A stretch of DNA of 9,876 bases from an uncultured Bacteroidales bacterium (lineage in GTDB: Bacteria; Bacteroidota; Bacteroidia; Bacteroidales; UBA932): NCBI GenBank assembly GCA_947305045.1, contig CAMZCW010000073.1, forward strand, positions 1 to 9,876. The letters are read 5' to 3'. The notes beneath the pieces were generated by a model that was not told the origin of the DNA, ran no database searches, and saw nothing but the letters and a program-made list of their open reading frames with translations. This document shows positions 1-6,914 of this stretch, piece by piece. The translations under genes were made by a program, and so were the position numbers. How positions within the stretch are numbered: position 1 is the stretch's first letter; every line of letters starts with the position of its first letter.

Positions 1-880
1 TCCATTCGCGGTAATTGATGGCATGTGCCCATTCCAGGTTGGAGGGCGCACCGCATTCGCCCTGAAGGAGTTTAAGCTTAGGATTGTATGACTGCACCAG
101 CTTTTCCAGCGCCTTGATTCCGTCCGTGGCGTCGTCCGGATTCTGGTAATATGGATGAAAACTCACGTAGTCAATCAGGTTAAGGGCATTTTGCTTTTTG
201 AGTCCTTTCATTACAGCTTCAGGAAAATCAAGTGGCAGGCCGGAAAGGGAGATGCCGGCAATGACAGCGTCCTTCTTGACTTTTCTCACTTCCCGGCATG
301 TAGCGATAAGCAAATTGATGTAAAGGTCCGGCCGTTTGCCGTTCTCTCCCAGGTTGGGCTCATTCCAGACCTCCCATCGGGCAACCTTGTCTTTATAGCG
401 CCGGACGGTAGCGTTTACATATTTGAGCCATGCCTGCATGGTGGCGTCATCGTCAAAAATGACAGAGCCCAGGTTCTTGGTGGCACCGTACACGGGGTTA
501 CCATAGCAGAGCGTCATTACGGGCTTTACGCCTTCTTCAAGAAGGCCGTCCACAATAACGTCCAGCCAGGAAAAGTCGTACTTCCCCTTTTCCGTTTCCG
601 TCTTTGCCCAGCCGCTCTGGATGCGGGCGTAGCCCAGTCCCAGTTCTCCCACGTACTTCTTGTAAGCAGAGAAATCGCCATAATCCCGGTCCAGCGTCTC
701 GCAGCCAATGCACCAGCGGGAATGCCCGGTGCCGTCGGAGGGCTTAGTTACCATCGTGCCCACATAATCCAGCGCAGGCTGGTGCTGATGGAATGCTTTC
801 CAGGTCACAGACCAGTGCTGGCCCCATGAAGACAGGGCCATGACAGACAACAGAAAGGACAGTAAAAACTTTTTTACCAT
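1..880 (-). CDS. Secreted clan GH-A glycoside hydrolase (GH39/GH5-like), 3' end beyond window
   Basis: The first 293 residues of a secreted TIM-barrel glycoside hydrolase are visible; the reading frame is open to the left edge, so the C-terminus is missing. Residues 1-20 look like a Sec signal peptide (MVKKFLLSFLLSVMALSSWG, cleavage probably before Gln21) with no lipobox, so the enzyme is probably periplasmic or secreted. The motif WEVWNEPN at 169-176 is the clan GH-A acid/base signature, with Glu174 the likely proton donor. HPYY (242-245) and QGECGAPS (273-280) fit later barrel strands, and Glu275 is the likely nucleophile. The layout resembles GH39 or GH5 enzymes, but the exact family and substrate cannot be settled from this fragment. 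The start ATG overlaps the stop of the upstream phosphoesterase gene inside ATGGTAA (7 nt shared), and there is no strong Shine-Dalgarno sequence, so translation is probably coupled. It closes the visible part of the operon. Confidence 0.85.
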   Translation of the reverse strand, partial: MVKKFLLSFLLSVMALSSWGQHWSVTWKAFHQHQPALDYVGTMVTKPSDGTGHSRWCIGCETLDRDYGDFSAYKKYVGELGLGYARIQSGWAKTETEKGKYDFSWLDVIVDGLLEEGVKPVMTLCYGNPVYGATKNLGSVIFDDDATMQAWLKYVNATVRRYKDKVARWEVWNEPNLGENGKRPDLYINLLIATCREVRKVKKDAVIAGISLSGLPLDFPEAVMKGLKKQNALNLIDYVSFHPYYQNPDDATDGIKALEKLVQSYNPKLKLLQGECGAPSNLEWAHAINYREW

Positions 881-2571
881 GCGAATCCCGTATAATCCTT
901 TTGTATCGTTGAACTTTCGTACCAGCGGCTTCCCTCCGGTTCCTTGAATTCCACTTCCACCTTCCAGCCGTCACCGGCCGGAGAGGCGTCATAATACCAG
1001 AATCCCTGGGTTTTTCCGCCGTTGTATGCTGTTGCGTACGCGCTGTTAAGGGTTACGCCACCGTTCCAGAAAAAAGAGAATGCGCACTGGTCCCTGTGGG
1101 CGTTGGACAGATGCGTCATTTTGTAGCGCACGCCATCCTTGTTGTAATAGACATTGCAATTGAGGCCCCGCGTTCCGGCATCGAATACCCTGACGAGTAT
1201 CTTGTCCGTAGGGTCAACTCCTTCACTCCCTTCGAGAAGGGTTTTCCAGTCAAAGTAGAGTTTCCCGTCGGCATCGGCGCAATCATATTTGCCACTGACC
1301 GGAGCGTGATAGGAGGCCCCTCCGTCGTAGATACGGAATTGATAGGAGGCGTCCTCGGAGCCTACCGCCTTGAAGGTCTGCCGGACAATGGCATTGCCGT
1401 TTATCCGGAATTCATGATAGCCGTTGGGAGAGCCGTCGTTCCCCAGACTGCTGCGCCACAAGCCGCCCAGCGGCGCCATGTTGTGTTCCTCGGACAGGCG
1501 TCCGGAAAGGCCCTTCCAGGTGTCGGCAAACTGCCGGTGAACATTATAATGGTTGTGCCCGGAAAAAATGTGGGATTCGCCAAATGTCCTGAGGAGGTTG
1601 CGGATATCTCCGGCATGGGCAAAGTCATTGGCGAAAACGGGACAGTGAACACAGATAAGAAGGAGCGTTCCGGCCTTGTCGGAGACGGTGTTAAGGTCAG
1701 CCTGCAGCCACGCCCACTGCGCATCAGTGAGCCCTTTTTCAAAGCCGATGGCCTTCCCGTAATCCCCGTCATTGTTATAGCTGAACTGCACGTCGTTAAG
1801 GCAAACGATATGCACCTTGCCGATGTTTACGGAGTAGTCCAGTGGCCCATAGACCTTGAACCAGTCCTCTGAGCATTTCAGGGTTGAAGAATAAGAGTTG
1901 TTGAAGTCGTGGTTGCCGATGGTCGGAAACATCGGCACGGTCTTTCCGCCTTTCTTTATCTTGGCGAATTCCGCCCTTGATGACGCCAGTTTCTCTGTTA
2001 CATTGGTGACAAGGTCGCCGGTATTCAGGATAATTACCTTATCAAGCGCTGATACATAGGCATTTATATCCTTAAGCGTCCTGGCGTTATACCTTTCCGT
2101 TTCCACGGTGGAACTTGCCCCTTTGTCGTAAAAATGCACATCCGTAAAGGCCAGAACGGAGTACTCGGTCCAGTCTTCGGCGCGGGGAGTGAGGGAAAAG
2201 TCGTTCCTGTAGGCTCCGGTTTTCCAGAATGCCGGTTCCCCATCGGCAGCAAGCGGAATTTCGTAGGCCCGGGGAAGCGAAAGATACACGCACCTTGCAT
2301 CTTCGTGGGCGGCGAACTGATAGACGCCGTTGGCATCTGTAAGCGTGTACTTGTACCCGTCCGTGACCGGAACGCCCGGGATGCCTTTCCCCGTAGAGGA
2401 ATCTGTTACAAGGCCCACACGGTTGTTTCCGGACAGGATTTTTGTTCCGTTGATGGTCTCCTGCGTGGTATCAGGCACAGTCCCGCCCCCCTGCTCTTGT
2501 CCTGCGGGAGGATTCTCCTTCCCGCAGGACAAGGCAAGAAGCAGCAATATGGCGGGTACAAGTTTTCTCAT
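874..2571 (-). CDS. Calcineurin-like metallophosphoesterase lipoprotein
   Basis: A 565-residue lipid-anchored phosphoesterase. The signal peptide ends in the lipobox LALSC with Cys16 as the lipidated residue, so it should sit in the outer membrane or face the periplasm. Residues about 48-130 form a small beta-sandwich-like domain (GKGIPGVPVTDG, TDANGVYQF) matching the N-terminal domain found on Bacteroidota calcineurin-like phosphoesterases. The catalytic core spans about 137-345 and is complete: TDVH (Asp144, His146), GD (185-186), GNHD (219-222), VHCP (His309) and GHNH (338-341), the two-metal ligands of this superfamily. Residues about 360-565 match the C-terminal domain of the same architecture (SPNGYHEFRINGN). 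The expected reaction is hydrolysis of a phosphomonoester or phosphodiester; the substrate is unknown. Its ATG overlaps the upstream EEP gene stop by one base (TGATG), and its own stop overlaps the start of the glycoside hydrolase. A 14-bp inverted repeat lies over codons 13-26. Confidence 0.93.
   Translation of the reverse strand: MRKLVPAILLLLALSCGKENPPAGQEQGGGTVPDTTQETINGTKILSGNNRVGLVTDSSTGKGIPGVPVTDGYKYTLTDANGVYQFAAHEDARCVYLSLPRAYEIPLAADGEPAFWKTGAYRNDFSLTPRAEDWTEYSVLAFTDVHFYDKGASSTVETERYNARTLKDINAYVSALDKVIILNTGDLVTNVTEKLASSRAEFAKIKKGGKTVPMFPTIGNHDFNNSYSSTLKCSEDWFKVYGPLDYSVNIGKVHIVCLNDVQFSYNNDGDYGKAIGFEKGLTDAQWAWLQADLNTVSDKAGTLLLICVHCPVFANDFAHAGDIRNLLRTFGESHIFSGHNHYNVHRQFADTWKGLSGRLSEEHNMAPLGGLWRSSLGNDGSPNGYHEFRINGNAIVRQTFKAVGSEDASYQFRIYDGGASYHAPVSGKYDCADADGKLYFDWKTLLEGSEGVDPTDKILVRVFDAGTRGLNCNVYYNKDGVRYKMTHLSNAHRDQCAFSFFWNGGVTLNSAYATAYNGGKTQGFWYYDASPAGDGWKVEVEFKEPEGSRWYESSTIQKDYTGFAW
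2496..2533 (-). repeat. 14-bp perfect inverted repeat over lipobox codons
   Basis: In the sense transcript the arm CTTGTCCTGCGGGA (2533-2520) is followed by a 10-nt loop and the exact reverse complement TCCCGCAGGACAAG (2509-2496). It covers codons 13-26 of the phosphoesterase gene, including the lipobox Cys codon, and is centred about 57 nt after the start codon. No U-run follows on either strand, so it is not an ordinary intrinsic terminator. The pairing is read directly; any function is inference. Confidence 0.85.
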
Positions 2572-4220
2572 CAGTCGTTAAAGCTCAAATCTACAAGCAC
2601 CGGACTGTGGTCCGACTCCCAGAGCTCAGTGCTCTGCTGGGAATTGTCCACCCGGTAGCTCTCCACGTTGAACTTGTCGTTAACAAATACAAAATCTATG
2701 CGACGGCTGGTTGCACTGGTCCTGAAATAGTGCAGCGTCCCTGTGGAGCCATGCGGTTGCGGGGTAAGCGAATAAGCATCGCGGAGGGTCCCGTCGGCAA
2801 GGATGGTCTGGATTACGTCTCCTTCATCTGATGTTGTGTTGTTGAAGTCTCCTGTAAGGATTACCGGGAAGTCGCCGGCCACTGCGTCTATTCGGGGCTT
2901 CAATATGCTCCATTGGTATAGCCGGATTTCTTTGTAAACGGGGTCGTAACCTGAAGTCTTACCATCATCGTTCACCTGCAGGTGGACGTTGAAGTGATAG
3001 AAAGGCTTGCCTTTATATTCCAACTTTGCCCAGTTACAGGCGACGAGGTTGGGCGTCACAGAATTACCCCCGATATCTTTAAATCCTGTCGTCTTCCGGC
3101 TGCTCACAGACGGCGTGTCGCTGTACCAGAACGTGCCGCTATCCAGCAGCGTAACACCGCTTTTCCTGAAGATGGCAGTTACAGAGTAGTTTGATGAGCT
3201 CCCCAGCGTGGCAAGGGGAGAGCCACCGTGGGAAGTCCCTGTGACGGAGTATCCTGTGACGGCAGCCTGAATATCGGCAATCTGCTGCGTAGTAGATTCC
3301 TGGCTGCCCATTACGTCATAATAACGATAAGGCAGCGCGGCAATCATATTGGCCTTGCGTACGGTTGTCCAGGGCTGTTTTTCATCCGTTGATCCGGAAT
3401 CCAGCAGCCAGTTGTAACTCATCACCCGCATGAGTTCGGGCATCTCCCGGACAAACATGTCCCCGGCATTGACCGTAACGTCTTTAAGTACCTGCCATTC
3501 GTGGATTTTGTTACCTCCAGCATCTGTGAAGTAGGCATAGATGCTGGCATACTCTCCGGTCGGGACAGGGACGTTGAAGGTTTTGGCTTCGTCGGCCACA
3601 GCGTCAAAGTTAATCCGGCACTTGGTGTTGTCGGCAGAGCTGTAAGAAGCCACTTCCATGTCGGCGGCAACCGTGGTTGTGAAATCCCCCACAATTCGCA
3701 TATCCTTGCACACCAGGTGGAAGGCGGTTGCCTCGTCGGGAACCGGGTTGCACACCACCTGGATGAGACCTCCCATATGATGGAAGGCAAGGGTTCCGGC
3801 AGTGGGGATGGCCGCCATGGGCGAATGCATGGCATTGGCACTATAGGTATAGGTGGCGGGGTAATTTACGGTCACGGAGCTTCCGGAGAGGCTCTTGAAG
3901 CTGCTTTTAGGGTATATTGCCACGTCGGACGGAACCTCCCCTACCGGCAGGTCGGCCATAAAGGTGGCGCTGGCCGTCCCGGCCCCGGAACCAAGGTCAA
4001 ACGTCCTTATGTTTCCCGCCGATGTATAAACGCCAATCTGGTCCCCGGCCGTCCATGTAACAATGCCTGCCGATGTTACTGCCGCCTTGCTCTCGGCGGC
4101 GAATTCCGCCTGGAGCGTGACGGGAACGGTTTCCGCCGCGACGCCCTCCCCTGCGGGAGAAATTTTCCCGCAGGAGAAGGCAAGAAGCGGAAGCGCAAGT
4201 GCTAAAATATGCTTTTTCAT
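2571..4220 (-). CDS. Fimbrillin-like/EEP-family phosphatase fusion lipoprotein
   Basis: A 549-residue two-part lipoprotein. The signal peptide ends at LLAFSC (Cys17 lipidated). Residues about 33-260 resemble the fimbrillin/Mfa-like head found in Bacteroidota surface proteins: a Lys/Val-rich strand, then GIVTWTAGDQIGVY (52-65), AIYP (101-104), and a closing segment with NVPVPTGEY and NAGDMFVREM. Residues about 265-549 form an endonuclease/exonuclease/phosphatase (EEP, DNase I-like) domain with all core motifs: MSYN (Asn270), GSQES (Glu308), FNVHL (Asn411, His413), LTGDFNN (Asp458, Asn460), RIDFVF (Asp509) and SDHSPV (Asp537, His538). An active metal-dependent phosphodiesterase or phosphatase is expected; nuclease, sphingomyelinase-like or sugar-phosphatase activity cannot be told apart. 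The start lies 4 nt after the stop of the 890-residue gene with no clear Shine-Dalgarno sequence, and the stop overlaps the next ATG by one base. The head resembles those of the two upstream beta-helix proteins, pointing to a shared display module. Confidence 0.92.
   Translation of the reverse strand: MKKHILALALPLLAFSCGKISPAGEGVAAETVPVTLQAEFAAESKAAVTSAGIVTWTAGDQIGVYTSAGNIRTFDLGSGAGTASATFMADLPVGEVPSDVAIYPKSSFKSLSGSSVTVNYPATYTYSANAMHSPMAAIPTAGTLAFHHMGGLIQVVCNPVPDEATAFHLVCKDMRIVGDFTTTVAADMEVASYSSADNTKCRINFDAVADEAKTFNVPVPTGEYASIYAYFTDAGGNKIHEWQVLKDVTVNAGDMFVREMPELMRVMSYNWLLDSGSTDEKQPWTTVRKANMIAALPYRYYDVMGSQESTTQQIADIQAAVTGYSVTGTSHGGSPLATLGSSSNYSVTAIFRKSGVTLLDSGTFWYSDTPSVSSRKTTGFKDIGGNSVTPNLVACNWAKLEYKGKPFYHFNVHLQVNDDGKTSGYDPVYKEIRLYQWSILKPRIDAVAGDFPVILTGDFNNTTSDEGDVIQTILADGTLRDAYSLTPQPHGSTGTLHYFRTSATSRRIDFVFVNDKFNVESYRVDNSQQSTELWESDHSPVLVDLSFND
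4142..4182 (-). repeat. Inverted repeat over lipobox codons of the EEP gene
   Basis: In the transcript CCTGCGGGA (4174-4166) pairs perfectly with TCCCGCAGG (4158-4150) around a 7-nt loop. The helix can be extended outward by eight more pairs to 4182/4142, three of them G-U, giving a 17-bp RNA stem. It spans the codons for the lipobox Cys17 and the following GKISPAG, centred about 58 nt from the start codon. The core arm CCTGCGGGA is the same as in the hairpin of the next gene. There is no following U-run. Confidence 0.8.
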
Positions 4221-4224
4221 TGTG

Positions 4225-6897
4225 CTACTTTACGGTAAATGCCGGTGCCGATGCCACGCCGCTCGCCTGCTCATAAGAGCCCGGCCACATGGCGGAAGTA
4301 TTGCGGGCCACGCCGCGGATGTCCACGGAGAGGGCCTCTTTCCCATTCACCTTGAGATCTTCGCTCTCAAGCCACGTGAGGAAGCCAGATCCGACACCGG
4401 TTGTTCCGCTTATGAGAGTCTTGATGTCTACCAGCGTGGTCTTTGTGAATCCGTCACATACGCCATCCCAGACATAAGCCTTGACTGCACTTCCATCAGG
4501 AAGAGTAGCGGCAGTGCCGAGATACTTCTGTGACCATGCGCTGTTATCCGGGAATGCATTCTCATCCAGGGTGGAGGCATTGTACTTGCCGCTCACGCAT
4601 GAGGTTGGAGTGAATGTTCCGGATACGCTTGTAAGGCTGTATACTGAATTGTACACCTGCATATATCGTGAACTGGCGACAGAGAAAGACAGGCGGCCTG
4701 CCCCTTCAGATGTGTTGTTAAGCACAATGCTGTTAATAATTCGACATCCGTTCTCATTTGTAGAACCGTTATATATGGACGCCATACTAGCTTTGTTTGT
4801 AGCAGAAGAGCTTCCCACAGATGAGTAGATTGTTGAATTGACGATCACCGTATTCCCGCTTAACTGGGTAAGTGCATTGCTCTTTCCGAAAGGACCGCAT
4901 ATAACACAGTTGTTAAAGCCTACATTGGTGCTGCCTCCGGTAAGAATTCTGTGAGGAGCGGCACTTGCTATCTGTGTGTCTGCTGAACTTTGGCCAAAGT
5001 AACAGGCATTTGCATATAGTGATGTGGTTCCTCCGATATATAAATCACAGGCGGCATTGCTGGAAATATTATCTAAAAATACGCATTGACTGAGCTTGAC
5101 AACAGAAGCATTCGCTGTCTCAATTGAAGATCCATGACTTGTAGAGGTGTTGCCGGTAAATGTGCATCCGACGGTTGTCAAAGATCCGTTACTGACTTCG
5201 ATTGCTCCGCCTTGTGTTGTAGCATTGTTGTATGCGAAAGCGCAATCTGTAGCATCTAAGGTTCCTCCCACAAAAATGGCACCTCCCTGCTTAGTTGAGC
5301 TATTGGGATGGCCCGACTCTCCGAAAGTACAACCGGTTGCCGTTACTGTCCCGCTTTTTGCAATATATAACGCGCCACCGTTGTAGGCTGCTGAATTATC
5401 CTTAAACACACAATTTTTCAGAGTCAGGTTGCCGGATGCGGTTACGTATATTGCGCCGCCGTAGCCGTTTGTCCCTGTAGAAGAATTGCCGGTAAATTCG
5501 CAATCAGTAAAGGTAGCGGTAGTATTTACTCTTACAGCCCCACCGGTCGGATTGCCAGTTCCTGCATGGTTCGAGTCAACAATTTTACATTTGTTGACGG
5601 TGATGTTTCCTCCAATAAGAACCAAAGCACAGCCAAATGCGTTGGCATTGGCACTTGAGTACCCTGTGCTGTTAAAGGTTATTCCTTCAAATAACCAATT
5701 ACCGTTGCGAGTGTAGAAGGTTCGTCCGGAATCGTTATATATTTTTGTTATATTGGATTCTATGTTCCTGCCTGAAAGGCTATATCCACTCGCGTCAGAT
5801 GGGTACCCGCCATACATCTTGATTGAACTTCCTGCAGGTGCTTTGGCATCCTTGTCTGGGATCTTATAATCTCCCGCTGCCATATAAATATTCTTGGTGA
5901 CGGCTGTGGTTGACTGCATGACCTGCAGGAGTTCAGTTACACCACCCGCATCAGTCCAGCTGCTGCCACTTCCTGTTCCACCAGCCTTTATATACAACCT
6001 GTCACTGAACCCCGTGGCGAGGGTGCCGATGCTGCGGATTTGCTTGCGGGCGATGACAAGAGGATTGGCGGAACCTTTGTCGCCGATGAGGTTGTCAGAC
6101 TCGTCAAGGAGCTCGACATAGATGTTGTTTATGCCGATGCCTTTTTCTGCATTCGTCGGGAGCACGGCAATGTAGTATGTGCCGGCGCCGGGAACGTTTA
6201 CGGTAATGGCTTTTTCACCTTCGCTGACATTCTTGACGGCGGGACCACCGGTAAAACCGATATCCATCTTTCCGGCAATGTAGTCGTCGGAGTGGAGGAT
6301 GACTTTACGGACAGCGTCGTCGGCAATGGTGAACTTGAGAAGGCCGCAAAGGTTCTTGAATTCAAGCGTGCCGGAGGGGTTGGTCTTGTCCCACTTTGCA
6401 ACGGCGATGCTGGCGTTTTCAAAAGTACCGTCCTGGACCGTTGGAACGGTGAGGTAGAATGAGAAGAATGAAGTGGCCTTGCGGTAGTCAATGTCAATGG
6501 ATGCAGGGGAGACGGCATAAAGATGCAGACTGGAGCCACCTCCAGCCTTGTATTCTTCCTCCGTCATTTCGAAAGCGGCAGGCACGCTGGCGGTGAAGGT
6601 TGCAACGCCTTCTCCGTCGATGTCTTCTGCAGCAAGAGCATCAGAAGTTGTATTTCCGGGTGTCTCGTCCAGTTCATACACGAACTTGACAGCATCACCA
6701 ACTGCCCATGCCACAGCACCGGTTTCCTCATTAAGCGTTGTTTTTGTAGGCGAATCTTCCGTGGCGGCCCGGAAAGTCATCTGTACGGTTTCTATTTCAG
6801 GTTCCGTAACGGACTCCTTGTTGAAATCCATTTCTTTCTGGTTGCAGGCCACGAACACTGTGAGTGCTGCAACTGGGATAATAAAGTACTTTACCAT
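4225..6897 (-). CDS. Surface lipoprotein: fimbrillin-like head plus PMP-like beta-helix (890 aa)
   Basis: A large lipid-anchored surface protein. The signal ends at VFVAC (Cys18). Residues about 37-295 are a fimbrillin/Mfa-like head: KTTLNEETGAVAWAVGD (52-68), HLYAVSP, LEFKNLCGLLKFTI and VPGAGTYYIAVLP. A transition of the type seen in right-handed beta-helix surface proteins follows (AGGTGSGSSW at 305-314, NIYMAAGDY at 336-344, MYGGYPSDASGY at 361-372). About nine beta-helix coils occupy 430-670, with GGA[V/I/L] at 452, 480, 507, 538 and 563 and one Cys per coil (437, 466, 496, 523, 552, 578, 605, 632, 664). These GGAI and FxxN motifs resemble Chlamydia polymorphic membrane protein repeats, which act in adhesion. 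No pectate-lyase catalytic signature is apparent, so binding is likelier than catalysis. The C-terminus carries VDIRGVARN and WPGSYE, then 14 extra residues absent from the 823-residue paralog. AGGAGG lies 8 nt before the ATG. The middle of the gene is AT-richer than its flanks. Confidence 0.9.
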   Translation of the reverse strand: MVKYFIIPVAALTVFVACNQKEMDFNKESVTEPEIETVQMTFRAATEDSPTKTTLNEETGAVAWAVGDAVKFVYELDETPGNTTSDALAAEDIDGEGVATFTASVPAAFEMTEEEYKAGGGSSLHLYAVSPASIDIDYRKATSFFSFYLTVPTVQDGTFENASIAVAKWDKTNPSGTLEFKNLCGLLKFTIADDAVRKVILHSDDYIAGKMDIGFTGGPAVKNVSEGEKAITVNVPGAGTYYIAVLPTNAEKGIGINNIYVELLDESDNLIGDKGSANPLVIARKQIRSIGTLATGFSDRLYIKAGGTGSGSSWTDAGGVTELLQVMQSTTAVTKNIYMAAGDYKIPDKDAKAPAGSSIKMYGGYPSDASGYSLSGRNIESNITKIYNDSGRTFYTRNGNWLFEGITFNSTGYSSANANAFGCALVLIGGNITVNKCKIVDSNHAGTGNPTGGAVRVNTTATFTDCEFTGNSSTGTNGYGGAIYVTASGNLTLKNCVFKDNSAAYNGGALYIAKSGTVTATGCTFGESGHPNSSTKQGGAIFVGGTLDATDCAFAYNNATTQGGAIEVSNGSLTTVGCTFTGNTSTSHGSSIETANASVVKLSQCVFLDNISSNAACDLYIGGTTSLYANACYFGQSSADTQIASAAPHRILTGGSTNVGFNNCVICGPFGKSNALTQLSGNTVIVNSTIYSSVGSSSATNKASMASIYNGSTNENGCRIINSIVLNNTSEGAGRLSFSVASSRYMQVYNSVYSLTSVSGTFTPTSCVSGKYNASTLDENAFPDNSAWSQKYLGTAATLPDGSAVKAYVWDGVCDGFTKTTLVDIKTLISGTTGVGSGFLTWLESEDLKVNGKEALSVDIRGVARNTSAMWPGSYEQASGVASAPAFTVK
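4882..5610 (-). repeat. PMP-like beta-helix coil repeats in the 890-aa lipoprotein
   Basis: Degenerate protein-level repeats of about 26-32 residues run over residues 430-672. Each has a buried-strand Cys followed by a hydrophobic or aromatic residue (CEF, CVF, CTF, CAF, CYF), usually an Asn three residues after the Phe (FTGN, FKDN), and mostly a GGA[I/L/V] turn. The regular Cys spacing (29, 30, 27, 29, 26, 27, 27, 32) suggests a Cys ladder stacked inside a right-handed helix. Confidence 0.8.
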
Positions 6898-6905
6898 AGT
6901 TTTGT

Positions 6906-6911
6906 CCTCCT
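6906..6911 (-). promoter_or_regulatory. Strong Shine-Dalgarno AGGAGG before the 890-aa gene
   Basis: The transcript reads AGGAGG, then an 8-nt spacer, then ATG at 6897. It lies in the 17-nt gap between the small ORF stop and the lipoprotein start. Such a consensus site is unusual in Bacteroidota, where most starts lack one, and the two small ORFs here have none. Confidence 0.8.
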
Positions 6912-6914
6912 ATT

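Noticed and set aside
155..829. 224-residue open frame on the plus strand
   Set aside because: It lies opposite the glycoside hydrolase gene, which has a signal peptide and catalytic motifs in its own frame; the plus frame shows no recognisable domain.
861..880. AT-rich hairpin at the start of the glycoside hydrolase gene (GTAAAAA / TTTTTAC)
   Set aside because: The stem is A-T only with a very short loop, arising from Lys-Lys-Phe-Leu codons; too weak to call a terminator or regulator.
1096..1872. 258-residue open frame on the plus strand
   Set aside because: Antisense to the metallophosphoesterase, whose metal-binding motifs prove the minus-strand frame; the long opposite frame is a by-product of its codon use.
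2496..2533. Inverted repeat as an intrinsic terminator or invertible-promoter site
   Set aside because: No U-run follows on either strand, it lies inside a coding region, and the arms enclose only 10 nt, too little to hold a switchable promoter.
3501..4205. 234-residue open frame on the plus strand
   Set aside because: Antisense to the fimbrillin-like/EEP gene, with no signal, domain or neighbour support.
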